This document shows positions 21,327-31,645 of a stretch of 64,000 bases of DNA, piece after piece. Where the stretch lies: assembly GCF_013415845.1 (NCBI RefSeq), contig NZ_CP058907.1:3224001-3288000 (forward strand), given 5' to 3'. Position 1 is the stretch's first letter, and each line of letters opens with the position of its first letter. Below the pieces are notes generated by a model. That model ran no database searches, was not told the DNA's origin, and saw only the letters and a program-made list of their open reading frames with translations. Source of the DNA: Rhodopseudomonas palustris. GTDB lineage: Bacteria > Pseudomonadota > Alphaproteobacteria > Rhizobiales > Xanthobacteraceae. The translations under genes and the position numbers were made by a program.

Positions 21327-22352
21327 TCATTTCGGTGCCAGGCCGGCGAACTGCAGGACCGACGCCACGATCACCACCATCGCCAGCGACAGCGGCAGGA
21401 AGACCTTCCAGCCCAGCCGCATCAACTGGTCGTAGCGGTAGCGCGGCACGATCGCCTTCGCCATCGCGAACAGGAAGAACATGAACAGCAGCTTCAGCGA
21501 GAACCAGACGATGCCGGGCACCCAGGTGAAGGGTGCGTAAGGCACCGGCGGCAACCATCCGCCGAGGAACAGGATCGTGCCCATCGCGCACATCGTGACG
21601 ATCGCCACGTATTCGCCGAGCATGAACAGCAGATACGGGGTCGACGAGTATTCGACCATGAAGCCGGCGACGAGTTCCGATTCCGCTTCGACGAGGTCGA
21701 ACGGCGGGCGGTTGGTTTCGGCCAGCGCCGAGACGTAGAACACCACGAACATCGGGAAGAGCGGCAGCCAGTACCAGCCGAGCATGCCCCACTTGCCATC
21801 CTGCGCCTCGACGATTGCGGTCAGATTCAGCGAGCCGACGCAGAGCAGCACGCAGATCACTACGAAACCGATCGAGACTTCGTAGGACACCATCTGCGCG
21901 GCCGAGCGCAGCGCGGCGAGGAACGGGTACTTCGAGTTCGACGACCAGCCCGCCATGATGATGCCGTACACCGACAGTGACGACACCGCGAGGATGTAGA
22001 GCACGCCGACATTGATGTCGGCGATCACCCAGCCGGCATTCACCGGGATCACCGCCCAGGCCGCGAGCGCCAGCACGCAGGTCACCAGCGGCGCCAGCAG
22101 GAACAGTCCCTTGTTGGCGCCGTCCGGAATGGTCGGTTCCTTGAGGACGAACTTCAGCAAGTCGGCGAACGACTGCAGCAAACCCCACGGTCCGACCACG
22201 TTCGGGCCGCGCCGGATCTGCACCGCCGCCCAGATCTTGCGGTCGGCGAGCAGGATGTAGGCGATCGCGATCAGGAGGATGACCAACAGCAGCACGCTCT
22301 GCCCGATCACCACGAGCAGCGGCCACAGGTTGGTCGCGAAGAATTCTGCCAT
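21327..22352 (-). CDS. nuoH: NADH-quinone oxidoreductase subunit H
   Basis: Membrane subunit of complex I that forms much of the quinone chamber, 341 residues, eight or nine helices. Hallmarks are [26 protein letters not shown] sequence (about residues 42-63), the [23 protein letters not shown] loop (about 207-228) lining the quinone site, and FMLGEY. It lies between nuoG and nuoI. Confidence 0.97.
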   Translation of the reverse strand: MAEFFATNLWPLLVVIGQSVLLLVILLIAIAYILLADRKIWAAVQIRRGPNVVGPWGLLQSFADLLKFVLKEPTIPDGANKGLFLLAPLVTCVLALAAWAVIPVNAGWVIADINVGVLYILAVSSLSVYGIIMAGWSSNSKYPFLAALRSAAQMVSYEVSIGFVVICVLLCVGSLNLTAIVEAQDGKWGMLGWYWLPLFPMFVVFYVSALAETNRPPFDLVEAESELVAGFMVEYSSTPYLLFMLGEYVAIVTMCAMGTILFLGGWLPPVPYAPFTWVPGIVWFSLKLLFMFFLFAMAKAIVPRYRYDQLMRLGWKVFLPLSLAMVVIVASVLQFAGLAPK

Positions 22353-22361
22353 GGGTCCCGC

Positions 22362-24437
22362 CTACTCCGCCGCCGTCAGCAATTGCCCCGACGCCAGGCG
22401 GGAGCATTCCGCCATCACCGCGGATGCCCGCGCGATCGGGTTGGTCATGTAGAAATCGGCGATCACCGGCTTGAACGGCGTCTTCTCGACGCTGCCGCCG
22501 GCGCTCGCCAGCTTGCGCAGATCGGCCGGATCGCCGGCCTCGATTTGATCGACCCGCATCAGATGCGGCACCTCGGCGAACAGCGCCTTGCGCAGCGCCG
22601 CCAGCGAGTCGTAGGGCAGCTTGGCGCCCAGCGCTTCGGACAGCGCCCGCAGGATCGCCCAGTCCTCACGCGCATCGCCCGGCGGGAACGACGCCCGGCC
22701 CGCGATCTGCACGCGGCCCTCGGTGTTGACGTAGATGCCGGACTTCTCGGTGTAGGCGGCGCCCGGCAGGATCACGTCGGCACGGTGTGCGCCGCGATCG
22801 CCGTGGGTGCCGATGTAAACCACGAACGCGCCGTCCGGCAGCTTGACCTCGTCGGCGCCGAGCGAGAACAGCACGTCGACGCCGCCGGCGGTCGCCATCT
22901 CCGCTGCGCCCAGCCCGCCCATTCCCGGCACGAAGCCGATGTCAAGCGCGCCGACGCTGGAGGCCGCCGGATGCAGCACCGCAAAGCCGTTCCAGCCGTC
23001 ATCGAGCGCACCGACGTCGGCGGCGAGCTTGGCCGCCAGCGACAGGATCGCCGCGCCGTCGCGACGTGCGGTCGCCGCCGCGCCGACCAGGATGATCGGG
23101 CGCTTGGCGTTCTTCAGCGTCTCGGCGAAGCCGAGCTTGCCGGCGATCAGATCGTTCAGCGTGTCGGTGCCGGCGCCGAGATAGTCGTAGTGATAGGTCA
23201 GCTCGGCCTGGTCGCCGATCACGCCGATCGGCATGCCGCTGGCCCGCCAGCGCTTGCGGATGCGGGCGTTGAGGATCGCCGCCTCTTTGCGCGGATCGGA
23301 GCCGATGATCAGCACCGCGTCGGCCTGCTCGATGCCGACGATGCCCGGATTGAAGATGTAGCTGGCGCGGCCGGCCTTCGGATCAAACGCCGCAACGTTC
23401 TGCGCCGCAACGTTGGTCGAGCCGAGCTTGGCGAGCAGCTGCTTCAACGCAAACATCTCTTCGACCGCGGCGAGATCGCCGGCGATCGCACCGATCTTCT
23501 TGGCCGGCGTGCCGTCGAGCTTGGCCTTGATCGCGGCGAATGCCTGCTGCCAGCTCGCCGGCTTCAGCTTGCCGCCCTCGCGAACGTACGGCCGATCGAG
23601 CCGCTGGGTGCGCAGGCCGTCGACGACGTGGCGGGTCTTGTCGGAGATCCACTCCTCGTTGATCGCCTCGTTGACGCGCGGCAGGATGCGCATCACTTCG
23701 CGGCCGCGGGTGTCGACGCGGATCGCCGAACCGACGCCGTCCATCACGTCGACCGATTGGGTCTTGCCGAGTTCCCAAGGCCGCGCCGCGAAGGCGTACG
23801 GCTTGGACGTCAGCGCGCCGACCGGGCAGATGTCGACCAGGTTGCCCTGCAGCTCCGAAGTCAGCGCCCGTTCGAGATAGGTGGTGATCTCCATGTCCTC
23901 GCCGCGGCCGATCGCACCCATTTCGGGCACGCCGCAGATTTCCGCCGCGAAGCGCACGCAGCGGGTGCACTGGATGCAGCGGGTCATCGAGGTCTTGACC
24001 AGCACGCCGAGATACTTGTCCTCGACCGCGCGCTTGTTCTCGGCGAACCGGCTCTGATCGACGCCGTAGCCCATCGCCTGGTCCTGCAGGTCGCACTCGC
24101 CGCCCTGATCGCAGATCGGGCAGTCGAGCGGATGGTTGATCAGCAGGAACTCCATCACGCCTTCGCGTGCCTTCTTGACCATCGGAGATTTGGTCGAGAT
24201 CTCCGGCGGCTCGCCGTTCGGACCCGGGCGACAGTCGCGCACGCCCCAGGCGCAGCTCGCCACCGGCTTCGGCGTGCCCTTCAGCTCGACCAGACACATC
24301 CGGCAGTTGCCGGCGATCGACAGCCGCTCGTGGTAACAGAACCGCGGAATTTCGGCGCCGGCGGACTCACAGGCCTGCAGCAGCGTGTACTCCGGCGGAA
24401 CTTCGACTTCCTTGCCGTCGACGATGATCTTGATCAT
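22362..24437 (-). CDS. nuoG: NADH-quinone oxidoreductase subunit G
   Basis: Largest peripheral subunit of complex I, 691 residues. The N-terminal [2Fe-2S] cluster uses Cys34, Cys45, Cys48 and Cys62. Then come the NuoG Cys/His motif (NHPLDCPICDQGGECDLQD), a [4Fe-4S] set (TRCIQCTRCVRF...DICPVGALTS) and a molybdopterin-oxidoreductase-like C-terminal domain that has lost the cofactor role. I chose the ATG at 24437 because it has a GGAG ribosome site; a GTG three codons upstream overlaps the nuoF stop and would add three residues. Confidence 0.96.
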   Translation of the reverse strand: MIKIIVDGKEVEVPPEYTLLQACESAGAEIPRFCYHERLSIAGNCRMCLVELKGTPKPVASCAWGVRDCRPGPNGEPPEISTKSPMVKKAREGVMEFLLINHPLDCPICDQGGECDLQDQAMGYGVDQSRFAENKRAVEDKYLGVLVKTSMTRCIQCTRCVRFAAEICGVPEMGAIGRGEDMEITTYLERALTSELQGNLVDICPVGALTSKPYAFAARPWELGKTQSVDVMDGVGSAIRVDTRGREVMRILPRVNEAINEEWISDKTRHVVDGLRTQRLDRPYVREGGKLKPASWQQAFAAIKAKLDGTPAKKIGAIAGDLAAVEEMFALKQLLAKLGSTNVAAQNVAAFDPKAGRASYIFNPGIVGIEQADAVLIIGSDPRKEAAILNARIRKRWRASGMPIGVIGDQAELTYHYDYLGAGTDTLNDLIAGKLGFAETLKNAKRPIILVGAAATARRDGAAILSLAAKLAADVGALDDGWNGFAVLHPAASSVGALDIGFVPGMGGLGAAEMATAGGVDVLFSLGADEVKLPDGAFVVYIGTHGDRGAHRADVILPGAAYTEKSGIYVNTEGRVQIAGRASFPPGDAREDWAILRALSEALGAKLPYDSLAALRKALFAEVPHLMRVDQIEAGDPADLRKLASAGGSVEKTPFKPVIADFYMTNPIARASAVMAECSRLASGQLLTAAE

Positions 24438-24442
24438 GGCAG

Positions 24443-25768
24443 TCACTCCGCCGCTTGCATGTGCGCCGGATCGAGCACGCCCTGATCGTCGAGCGTGGCC
24501 TTGCGCGAGAAGTCGTCGATACGGCGCTCGATCTCGGGGCGGAAGGCGCGGATCAGGCCCTGGATCGGCCAGGCCGCGGCATCGCCGAGCGCGCAGATGG
24601 TGTGGCCTTCGACCTGCTTGGTCACTTCCAGCAGCATGTCGATTTCGCGCTTATGGGCGCGGCCTTCGACCATGCGGTCGAGTACGCGCCACATCCAGCC
24701 GGTGCCTTCGCGGCACGGCGTGCACTGGCCGCAGCTTTCGTGCTTGAAGAAGTAGCTGATCCGCGCGATCGCGGCGACGACGTCGGTCGACTTGTCCATC
24801 ACGATCACGCCGGCGGTGCCGAAGCTCGACTTCACCGCGCGGGTGCCGTCGAAGTCCATGATCAGCTCTTCGCAATCCGCCGCCGGGATCAGCGGGCACG
24901 ACGCGCCGCCGGGGATGATCGCCAGCAGATTGTCCCAGCCGCCACGAATGCCGCCGCCGTGCTTCTCGATCAGCTCGCGGAACGGAATGCTCATCGCCTC
25001 TTCGACGACGCAGGGCGTGTTGACGTGGCCGGAGATGCCGTAAAGCTTGGTCCCAACGTTGTTGGCCCGGCCGATCGAGGAGAACCACGCTGCGCCGCGG
25101 CGCAGGATGTCCGGGGCGACCGCGATCGACTCGACGTTGTTGACCGTGGTCGGGCAGCCGAACAGACCGACGTTCGCCGGGAACGGCGGCTTCAGCCGCG
25201 GCTGGCCCTTCTTGCCTTCGAGGCTTTCGAGCAGCGCGGTTTCTTCACCGCAGATGTAGGCGCCGGCGCCGTGAGCGACGTAGAGGTCGAACGGATAGCC
25301 GTGAACGTTGTCCTTGCCGATCAGCTTGGCCTCATAGGCCTGGTCGATCGCCGCCTGCAGCCGCTCGCGCTCGCGGATGAACTCGCCGCGGACGTAGATG
25401 TAGCCGGTGTGGGCCCCCATCGCGCAGCCCGCGAGCAGACAGCCTTCGACCAGCGTGTGCGGGTCGTGGCGCATGATCTCGCGGTCTTTGCAGGTGCCGG
25501 GCTCGGACTCGTCGGCATTGACGACGAGATAGCTCGGCCGGCCGTCGGCATTGTCCTTCGGCATGAAAGACCACTTCAGGCCGGTCGGGAAGCCGGCGCC
25601 GCCGCGGCCGCGCAGGCCCGACGCCTTCATCTCGTTGATGATCCAGTCGCGGCCCTTGTCGATGATCGCCTTGGTACCTTCCCACCCGCCACGACGGCGT
25701 GCGCCCTTCAGCGTCCAGTCGTCGAGACCGTACAGGTTCCGGAAGATGCGGTCCTTGTCGTCCAGCAT
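24443..25768 (-). CDS. nuoF: NADH-quinone oxidoreductase subunit F (NADH/FMN binding)
   Basis: Entry point for electrons into complex I: binds NADH, FMN and the N3 [4Fe-4S] cluster. The 441-aa protein has the FMN/NADH glycine-rich stretch [18 protein letters not shown] (about residues 51-68), [19 protein letters not shown] (about 168-186) and the cluster motif [12 protein letters not shown] with the fourth cysteine in [13 protein letters not shown]. The start [14 protein letters not shown] is standard. A small membrane-protein gene, not found in the textbook operon, separates it from nuoE. Confidence 0.97.
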   Translation of the reverse strand: MLDDKDRIFRNLYGLDDWTLKGARRRGGWEGTKAIIDKGRDWIINEMKASGLRGRGGAGFPTGLKWSFMPKDNADGRPSYLVVNADESEPGTCKDREIMRHDPHTLVEGCLLAGCAMGAHTGYIYVRGEFIRERERLQAAIDQAYEAKLIGKDNVHGYPFDLYVAHGAGAYICGEETALLESLEGKKGQPRLKPPFPANVGLFGCPTTVNNVESIAVAPDILRRGAAWFSSIGRANNVGTKLYGISGHVNTPCVVEEAMSIPFRELIEKHGGGIRGGWDNLLAIIPGGASCPLIPAADCEELIMDFDGTRAVKSSFGTAGVIVMDKSTDVVAAIARISYFFKHESCGQCTPCREGTGWMWRVLDRMVEGRAHKREIDMLLEVTKQVEGHTICALGDAAAWPIQGLIRAFRPEIERRIDDFSRKATLDDQGVLDPAHMQAAE

Positions 25769-25786
25769 GGCTTGCGGCGTTCCCTG

Positions 25787-26002
25787 TCAGCGTTTCGATT
25801 GCATGTAAGCGAGCCCGATAGCGCATCCCCCGAAGGTCAGCGCCCAGATCACGCTCGATTGGAGTGTTGCACCGAGCGCGTAGCGCTGCAGTAGAAATAT
25901 GAACGCTGCTGCGGCGATGCCGTGCAGCAGGATGTAAACAGGAGTCGGCATGGCTCTCGCGCTTTCCGCGACGGCGCGCCCCGCCGGGGCGATCGTCGTC
26001 AT
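25787..26002 (-). CDS. 71-aa two-helix membrane protein between nuoE and nuoF
   Basis: A small protein with an Ala-rich leader and two hydrophobic segments ([18 protein letters not shown] and [19 protein letters not shown]) ending in a short basic tail (QSKR). I do not recognise a named family. Its ATG at 26002 overlaps the nuoE stop in an ATGA, and nuoF begins 18 bases after its stop, so it is almost certainly translated as part of the operon. An internal ATG at 25951 would give a 54-aa protein starting at [11 protein letters not shown] and is a realistic alternative. An accessory or assembly role for complex I is inference from position only. Confidence 0.7.
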   Translation of the reverse strand: MTTIAPAGRAVAESARAMPTPVYILLHGIAAAAFIFLLQRYALGATLQSSVIWALTFGGCAIGLAYMQSKR

Positions 26003-26748
26003 GGCGGGTTCTTCTCGGTGGCGTCGGCCGCAGGCGGCTTGGGCGCCGGGCGCTCTTGGACGTTGGCAGCCGCCCCCGCCCGCTTCGCGTCATTGTCGGT
26101 CAGGGCCGGCCCATTGGAGTCGACCGGCGATACGTTGATACCACCCGACTTCAACGTGGTCGGGCCGGTCATCGGTGCCGCGTGCTGGCGGCCGTTCTGC
26201 GGACCCGGCGTCGGCGGATTGCCGCTGGCAAAGCCGTCCAGCACCTTGTTCAGCGTCTCCGGCGTCAGATCCTCGTAGGTATCCTTCCAGATCTGCACCA
26301 TCGGCGCGTTCACGCAGGCGCCGGCGCACTCGACCTCCTCCCAGGAGAAGTCGCCGTCGGCGGACAGATGGAACGGGTCGTGATGGATCCGGTTCTTGCA
26401 GACTTCGATCAGCTCCCCGGCGCCGCGCAGCCGGCACGGCGTGGTGCCGCAGACCTGGACGTGGGCTTTCTTGCCGACCGGGTTGAGCTGGAACATCGTG
26501 TAGAAGGTCGCCACTTCCAACGCGCGGATGTGCGGCATCTGCAGCATGTCGGCGACGGTGCGGATCGCCGCTTCCGGCAGCCAACCGCCGCACTGCTCCT
26601 GCGCCCGCCACATGATCGCGATCACCGCCGAGAACTGCCGGCCCGGCGGATACTTCGTGATTTCCTTCTGCGCCCAGGCAAGATTTTCCGCGGTGAACGC
26701 GAAGCTCTCGGGTTGCAGCTCTTTCGGTGCCAGTCGACGAACGGACAT
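25999..26748 (-). CDS. nuoE: NADH-quinone oxidoreductase subunit E, with long C-terminal extension
   Basis: Thioredoxin-fold subunit of complex I carrying the N1a [2Fe-2S] cluster, 249 residues. The cluster cysteines are in VCGTTPC (about residues 98-104) and [11 protein letters not shown] (about 138-148). The start [19 protein letters not shown] follows the stop of the methyltransferase gene by two bases. E. coli NuoE has about 166 residues. Here roughly 75 extra residues after DGFASGNPP are rich in Pro, Ala, Gly and Asn with no predicted fold. The upstream frame is open further, but it belongs to another gene's antisense and lacks homologous character. Confidence 0.96.
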   Translation of the reverse strand: MSVRRLAPKELQPESFAFTAENLAWAQKEITKYPPGRQFSAVIAIMWRAQEQCGGWLPEAAIRTVADMLQMPHIRALEVATFYTMFQLNPVGKKAHVQVCGTTPCRLRGAGELIEVCKNRIHHDPFHLSADGDFSWEEVECAGACVNAPMVQIWKDTYEDLTPETLNKVLDGFASGNPPTPGPQNGRQHAAPMTGPTTLKSGGINVSPVDSNGPALTDNDAKRAGAAANVQERPAPKPPAADATEKNPP

Positions 26749-26750
26749 GC

Positions 26751-27722
26751 TCAGTTTCTCGCCGAGCGCTGCGCCACGCTCGCATTCAGGTGTTGGATCC
26801 GGGCCTGCCAGAACGCGCTTGCGGTTCCGACGACGTTGTAGCCGACATTCGACGCGACCTTGATCCGGTCGAGAATGCCGAGATCGACCACGGCCTCGTA
26901 GCGATTGCTTTGCGGGTCGTACACGACCAGCTTCAGCGGGGTGTGTTCGAGGATGTAGCGCGACACCTTGTGATCGCGGTCGCTGCCGTGCTCTTCGCAC
27001 AGGATCGCAGTGTCTTCGGCGAGCAGCCGCTCGCCGCCGCGGATCGCGTCGATCTCGACACCCTCGACGTCGAGCTTGACGATGTACTTGCCGCCAAGCG
27101 GCAGATGGCCGTCATCGATCAGATCGTCGAGACGGATCACCGGCACGTCCTCGCCGTCGACGCCGGGCTTGCCGGCGATGCTGAACGCTTCGTGCTTGGT
27201 GCCCGACAGCTTGGCGGTGCCGCGCGCGGCGCCGACCGCGCACTTCATCACCGAGAACCGGTTGCCGTTGACCCTCGCATTATGCGTCAGGCGGGCGAAG
27301 TTCTGGCTCGACGGCTCGATCGCCAGGGTGCGATGCGCACCGAAGGGCGCGCTCGATACCAGGACCGACCAGTAGCCGTAATTCGCGCCGCAATCGATCA
27401 GCGTGTAGTCAACGTCGGCGGCGTCGCGGAACAGCAGGTCCAGCTCGATCTCGTAATCATAATCGCGCTGCAGCAGCTTGCTCCAATAGCCGTCGCCGTA
27501 GGGAAACACGAAGGTCGCGTCGGGATTGAGCTTGATCGCGATGTCGCGCTCCGGCAGCGCCTTGCGCATCAAATTCGCCGCCGCGTTGTAGCCGCGATAC
27601 GAGAACGTCGACGACACCCGCGCGCCCATCACCAGCGCGCACGCCGCAGCGCGCTCGAGGGCACCGGCGCCCTCGAGAGCGCCGGTGGCGCGGTCAAACT
27701 GGATGGGCTCGGGCACGTTCAC
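26751..27722 (-). CDS. FkbM family SAM-dependent methyltransferase
   Basis: A 323-aa methyltransferase inserted between nuoD and nuoE. The SAM-binding core shows [17 protein letters not shown] (motif I, about residues 122-138), [17 protein letters not shown] (acidic loop) and the FkbM hallmark [20 protein letters not shown], then ILCEEHGSD. The likely start is the GTG at 27722, whose GTGA overlaps the nuoD stop; a second GTG lies two codons in. Base composition looks like its neighbours, so it is not obviously recent. FkbM enzymes usually O-methylate sugars or small molecules; whether this one acts on complex I, a quinone-related compound or a glycan is unknown. Confidence 0.88.
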   Translation of the reverse strand: MNVPEPIQFDRATGALEGAGALERAAACALVMGARVSSTFSYRGYNAAANLMRKALPERDIAIKLNPDATFVFPYGDGYWSKLLQRDYDYEIELDLLFRDAADVDYTLIDCGANYGYWSVLVSSAPFGAHRTLAIEPSSQNFARLTHNARVNGNRFSVMKCAVGAARGTAKLSGTKHEAFSIAGKPGVDGEDVPVIRLDDLIDDGHLPLGGKYIVKLDVEGVEIDAIRGGERLLAEDTAILCEEHGSDRDHKVSRYILEHTPLKLVVYDPQSNRYEAVVDLGILDRIKVASNVGYNVVGTASAFWQARIQHLNASVAQRSARN

Positions 27723-28927
27723 CGATCGACCTCTCCGAACACGATGTCGAGCGAACCGAGGATCGCCGAGACGTCGGCGAGCAGATGGCCGCGGCTGAGG
27801 AAGTCCATCGCCTGCAGATGGGCGAAGCCAGGCGCACGGATCTTGCACTTGTAAGGCTTGTTGCTGCCGTCGGACACCAGGTACACGCCGAACTCGCCCT
27901 TCGGCGCCTCGACCGCGACATAGACTTCGCCGGCCGGGACGTGGAAGCCCTCGGTGTACAGCTTGAAGTGATGGATCAGCGCTTCCATCGAGCGCTTCAT
28001 CTCGCCGCGGCGCGGCGGGAAGATCTTGTGGTCGTCGACCACAACCGGCCCCTGCCCGTCCGGCGCCCGCAGCTTGGCAATGCACTGCTTCATGATCCGA
28101 ACCGACTGCCGCATCTCTTCCATGCGGATGTGGTATCGGTCGTAACAGTCGCCGTTCTTACCGATCGGAACTTCGAAATCGAGCTCGGCGTAGCATTCGT
28201 AGGGCTGCGACTTGCGCAGGTCCCAGGCCGCGCCGGAGCCGCGCACCATCACGCCGGAGAAGCCCCAGGACCACGCCTGATCGAGCGTCACCACGCCGAT
28301 ATCGACGTTACGTTGCTTGAAGATGCGGTTGTCGCTGAGCAGACGGTCGAGATCGTTCACCACCGCCGGGAATGCGTCACACCAGGCGTCGATGTCGTCG
28401 ACAAGCTTCGGCGGCAGATCCTGATGCACACCGCCGACGCGGAAATACGCGGCGTGCATCCGGCTGCCGGAGGCGCGCTCGTAGAACATCATCAGCTTTT
28501 CGCGCTCTTCGAAGCCCCACAGCGGCGGGGTCAGCGCACCGACGTCCATCGCCTGCGTGGTGACGTTGAGCAGATGCGACAGGATGCGGCCGATCTCGGC
28601 ATACAGCACGCGGATCAGTTGGGCGCGGCGCGGCACCGCGATCCCGAGCAGCTTTTCCACCGCCAGGCAGAAGGCGTGTTCCTGGTTCATCGGCGCGACG
28701 TAATCGAGCCGATCGAAATACGGAATCGCCTGCAGATAGGTCTTCTGCTCGATCAGCTTCTCGGTGCCGCGATGCAGGAGGCCGATATGCGGATCGACCC
28801 GTTCGACCACCTCGCCGTCGAGCTCCAGCACCAGCCGGAGCACGCCGTGTGCCGCCGGATGCTGCGGACCGAAATTGATGGTGAAGTTGCGGACGCTGGC
28901 AGCGTCGGGAGCAGCAGCGTCAGCCAT
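27719..28927 (-). CDS. nuoD: NADH-quinone oxidoreductase subunit D
   Basis: The 49-kDa subunit of complex I that forms the quinone-binding site with NuoB, 402 residues. Its fold is that of a NiFe-hydrogenase large subunit without the metal ligands. Landmarks are [21 protein letters not shown] (quinone-site histidine, about residues 20-40), [28 protein letters not shown] and the C-terminal [18 protein letters not shown]. The start [19 protein letters not shown] is normal. The stop codon overlaps the GTG of the FkbM gene. Confidence 0.98.
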   Translation of the reverse strand: MADAAAPDAASVRNFTINFGPQHPAAHGVLRLVLELDGEVVERVDPHIGLLHRGTEKLIEQKTYLQAIPYFDRLDYVAPMNQEHAFCLAVEKLLGIAVPRRAQLIRVLYAEIGRILSHLLNVTTQAMDVGALTPPLWGFEEREKLMMFYERASGSRMHAAYFRVGGVHQDLPPKLVDDIDAWCDAFPAVVNDLDRLLSDNRIFKQRNVDIGVVTLDQAWSWGFSGVMVRGSGAAWDLRKSQPYECYAELDFEVPIGKNGDCYDRYHIRMEEMRQSVRIMKQCIAKLRAPDGQGPVVVDDHKIFPPRRGEMKRSMEALIHHFKLYTEGFHVPAGEVYVAVEAPKGEFGVYLVSDGSNKPYKCKIRAPGFAHLQAMDFLSRGHLLADVSAILGSLDIVFGEVDR

Positions 28928-28978
28928 GGAGCGGGCTCCGCATCAAAGCGAGTAGCGAATTACGAACAGCGAACCGGA

Positions 28979-29593
28979 TCACGACTTCACTCCCGCCTTC
29001 TCGTCTCCGGGAAGGACCGGATAGTCAGCCCCTTCCCAGGGCGATAGGAAGTCGAACTTACGGAACTCCTGATTGAGCCGCACCGGCTCGTAGATCACCC
29101 GCTTCTGGTCGTCGTCGTAGCGAACCTCGACGAAACCGGTCAGCGGAAAATCCTTGCGCAGCGGATGACCATCGAAACCATAATCAGTCAGCAGCCGGCG
29201 CATATCGGGATGACCGGTGATGACGATGCCGTAGAGGTCGTAGGCTTCGCGCTCGAACCAGTCGGCACCGGGAAACACCTCGATGATCGACGGCACCAGC
29301 GTGGTCTCGCCGACCTCGGCCTTCACCCGCACCCGCTCGTTCAGCTTGGGCGAAAGCAGGTGATAGACGATCTCGAACCGTTCCGCGCGGCCGGGATAGT
29401 CGACCGCGGTCATGTCGATGAAGCTGATGAAGCGGAAGCGCGGATCGTCGCGCAGCAGCCGCATCACCTCCACGATTTTGCCGGCATCGACCGTCAGCGT
29501 GAGCTGGCCGAATCCGACCGAGTGACCGGTCGCGATGCCCGGCAAGGCGCCGACGATCGTCTGACCCAGGGTGTCGAGCCCGTTGTCGTCCAT
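28979..29593 (-). CDS. nuoC: NADH-quinone oxidoreductase subunit C
   Basis: The 30-kDa peripheral subunit of complex I, 204 residues. It is a separate protein here, not fused to NuoD as in E. coli. Diagnostic residues are [21 protein letters not shown] and the signature [33 protein letters not shown] stretch followed by [19 protein letters not shown]. The ATG at 29593 lies 13 bases after the nuoB stop. Confidence 0.97.
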   Translation of the reverse strand: MDDNGLDTLGQTIVGALPGIATGHSVGFGQLTLTVDAGKIVEVMRLLRDDPRFRFISFIDMTAVDYPGRAERFEIVYHLLSPKLNERVRVKAEVGETTLVPSIIEVFPGADWFEREAYDLYGIVITGHPDMRRLLTDYGFDGHPLRKDFPLTGFVEVRYDDDQKRVIYEPVRLNQEFRKFDFLSPWEGADYPVLPGDEKAGVKS

Positions 29594-29606
29594 GAAACAG
29601 CCTTCT

Positions 29607-30203
29607 TCAGCGTTCGATAGTGCCGGTCCGCCGGATTTTCTTCTGCAGCAGCATCACGCCGTACAGCAGCGCTTCGGCGGTGGGCGGACAGCCGGGCACA
29701 TAGATGTCGATCGGAACGATGCGGTCGCAGCCGCGCACCACGGAATACGAATAGTGGTAGTAGCCGCCGCCGTTGGCACACGATCCCATCGAGATCACGT
29801 AGCGCGGCTCCGGCATCTGGTCGTAAACCTTGCGCAGCGCCGGGGCCATCTTGTTGGTCAGCGTGCCGGCGACGATCATCACGTCGGACTGACGCGGCGA
29901 CGCACGCGGCGCGAAGCCGAAACGCTCGGCGTCGTAGCGCGGCATCGACAGCTGCATCATCTCGACGGCGCAGCAGGCGAGACCGAAGGTCATCCACATC
30001 AGTGAGCCGGTGCGCGCCCAGGTGATCAGGTCATCGGTCGCAGCGACGAAGAAGCCTTTGTCGGACAGTTCGCGGTTGACGTTGAGAAAGAACGGATCAT
30101 CCGCCCCGACCGGCCTGCCGGTGTTGGGGTCGATGATGCCGGTAGCGGGCCGCGCGATCAGCGGCTGCGCGCCGACCGGATGTTGCGACGGCGTCGGCTG
30201 CAT
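29607..30203 (-). CDS. nuoB: NADH-quinone oxidoreductase subunit B
   Basis: Subunit of complex I holding the N2 [4Fe-4S] cluster next to the quinone. The 198-aa protein has the tandem cysteines in [12 protein letters not shown], the third in [15 protein letters not shown] and the fourth in [15 protein letters not shown] chose the ATG at 30203 ([11 protein letters not shown]). An in-frame ATG at 30224 would overlap the nuoA stop region by ten bases and add MGLRPET; both are possible. The N-terminal 35 residues before [11 protein letters not shown] are poorly conserved in the family. Confidence 0.96.
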   Translation of the reverse strand: MQPTPSQHPVGAQPLIARPATGIIDPNTGRPVGADDPFFLNVNRELSDKGFFVAATDDLITWARTGSLMWMTFGLACCAVEMMQLSMPRYDAERFGFAPRASPRQSDVMIVAGTLTNKMAPALRKVYDQMPEPRYVISMGSCANGGGYYHYSYSVVRGCDRIVPIDIYVPGCPPTAEALLYGVMLLQKKIRRTGTIER

Positions 30204-30214
30204 CGTCTCAGGCC

Positions 30215-30580
30215 TCAATCCCATTCCAGAGCGCCCTTCTTCCATTCGTAGGCGAAGCCGACGGTCAGGACGCCAAGGAATACCATCATCGACCAGAAGC
30301 CGGTCGCACCGAGCTTGCCGAAGGCCACCGCCCACGGAAACAGGAATGCGACTTCGAGGTCGAAGATGATGAACAGAATGGCGACAAGGTAGAATCTGAC
30401 GTCGAATTTCATGCGGGCATCGCTGAAAGCATTGAATCCGCATTCATAGGCGGAGAGCTTTTCCGGGTCCGGTTGCTGATACGCCACCGCGAACGGCGCG
30501 ACCAGCAAAACGAAGCTCAAACCAGCCGCAACGATGATAAAAACGACGATTGGCAGGTAGTTAGACAGAATGCCGCTCAT
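30215..30580 (-). CDS. nuoA: NADH-quinone oxidoreductase subunit A
   Basis: First gene of the nuo operon; a 121-aa membrane subunit of complex I with three helices. The conserved loop [39 protein letters not shown] is visible in pieces: ECGFN (about residues 46-50), FDVRFYLVA and [10 protein letters not shown], which carries the conserved acidic pair. The ATG at 30580 gives [10 protein letters not shown]; a GTG one codon upstream is an alternative. Confidence 0.96.
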   Translation of the reverse strand: MSGILSNYLPIVVFIIVAAGLSFVLLVAPFAVAYQQPDPEKLSAYECGFNAFSDARMKFDVRFYLVAILFIIFDLEVAFLFPWAVAFGKLGATGFWSMMVFLGVLTVGFAYEWKKGALEWD

Positions 30581-30892
30581 CACCCGTTCCCTAACCCCGC
30601 GGCCTGTTGCGTTGCCGCAGACTCGTTCGCATTTGAATTGTTCTACCGCTTAGCGCAGTGCAACAGGGGGCGCAAGCCAAGCTGTGGCAAGACCGAGGTG
30701 GTCGGCATGCTTTCCAGGCCTACCAGCACGAATTCGTGAGTCATCATTCACAACCAAAGCTATCAACCACTCAGAAACCATACAGCCACCGCACGAAACC
30801 ATTTTCGGAACCGGCGAAACTTTCCTGAAACACACGCAAGGCTATCGTCCGTTTGTCGACGCGGCAACAACAAGCGCCGCGGGGAGGCAGCG
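30581..30892. promoter_or_regulatory. Divergent control region of nuoA and the 64-aa gene
   Basis: A 312-base gap between two divergently read genes, so it must hold both promoters. On the minus strand TTGCAC and CAATTC stand 17 bases apart about 60 bases before nuoA, a weak match to a housekeeping promoter. I see no confident -35/-10 pair on the plus strand and no clear operator palindrome. No tRNA or coding frame is convincing. Confidence 0.35.
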
Positions 30893-31087
30893 ATGAACCA
30901 CTCTTTGCATTCAGCGGATCGTGCGACCCACCTGAAGATCGTGGTGGTGGCTCTCGTTGCAGGTATTAGCGTAGCGGCTCTTGGGATCACAGCCCGAACC
31001 ACCGCCGCTGACAGCCAGACGGCGCAGGTGATCAAGGCGACCAAACAGATGACGGTAACCGACTCTGGCCGCTCGACGGTGAGATAG
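30893..31087 (+). CDS. 64-aa membrane-anchored or exported small protein
   Basis: A short gene with an excellent ribosome site (GGGGAGG seven bases before the ATG) and its own intrinsic terminator 46 bases after the stop. The protein begins MNHSLHSADRATHLKIVVVA, has one hydrophobic helix (IVVVALVAGISVAALGI) and ends in a polar tail with KATKQMTVTDSGRSTVR. I recall near-identical short hypothetical proteins in Bradyrhizobium, but no function is known. Being divergent from nuoA it may or may not relate to complex I. Confidence 0.75.
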   Translation: MNHSLHSADRATHLKIVVVALVAGISVAALGITARTTAADSQTAQVIKATKQMTVTDSGRSTVR

Positions 31088-31132
31088 CGACGCTTCTCCA
31101 ACCGCGCATCAGCGGTAACAGAGGATTGAGAG

Positions 31133-31155
31133 GGCCGCCACTTTGGCGGCCTTTT
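31133..31155 (+). terminator. Intrinsic terminator of the 64-aa gene
   Basis: Perfect 7-bp stem GGCCGCC/GGCGGCC with loop ACTTT, followed directly by TTTT on the plus strand. It ends the short transcript of the upstream small gene. Confidence 0.8.
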
Positions 31156-31568
31156 GCATAGCTGATAGATGCAAACAGCAAGCACTCGCGACTCGTGCCT
31201 GCAATCAAGCGCAAGCGCCCTCACCTGCCTCGATCGGAATCGGCCGCTGCCTGGAGCGTGTTGCGAGGGAAACAGCGTCGGCGCTCTGCGACGCTCGCAA
31301 CAGGCACCACGTCATGAGGCCACGCGAAGCACCGCCCCGCCCCACGCGCCGGCCGTCTTCTCATCCTTCGAGACGGCGGCGCGCCAGACCACTCGATAAG
31401 GTCAGCGCAGCTGGAAAGGCCCCTGCCGCCCAATCCATCGACGAAGCGCGCGAAGCTGCAGCGGCGCTGCGCACCCGGCAAAGCCGATTACGTGCGAACT
31501 GGCGAACTGTATGAAGCTTGAAGATGTTCGGGGAAGCTTGCGGCAGCGCCATACGCCCTTGGGCGAAG
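31156..31568. other. Intergenic, no gene seen
   Basis: About 410 bases between the terminator and the 3' end of tRNA-Asp. Several overlapping frames are open on both strands because of high G+C, but none starts with a ribosome site or shows a recognisable domain, signal peptide or membrane segment. The tRNA promoter is on the far side, so this region probably holds only tRNA 3' processing sequence. Confidence 0.45.

Positions 31569-31645
<77 letters not shown>

Noticed and set aside
22383..24485. A 700-codon open frame on the plus strand
   Set aside because: Antisense of nuoG, whose iron-sulfur motifs settle the strand.
31169..31514. Several short open frames between the small gene's terminator and tRNA-Asp
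   Set aside because: No ribosome sites, mutually overlapping in all frames, Arg/Ala-rich composition typical of random high-G+C sequence.
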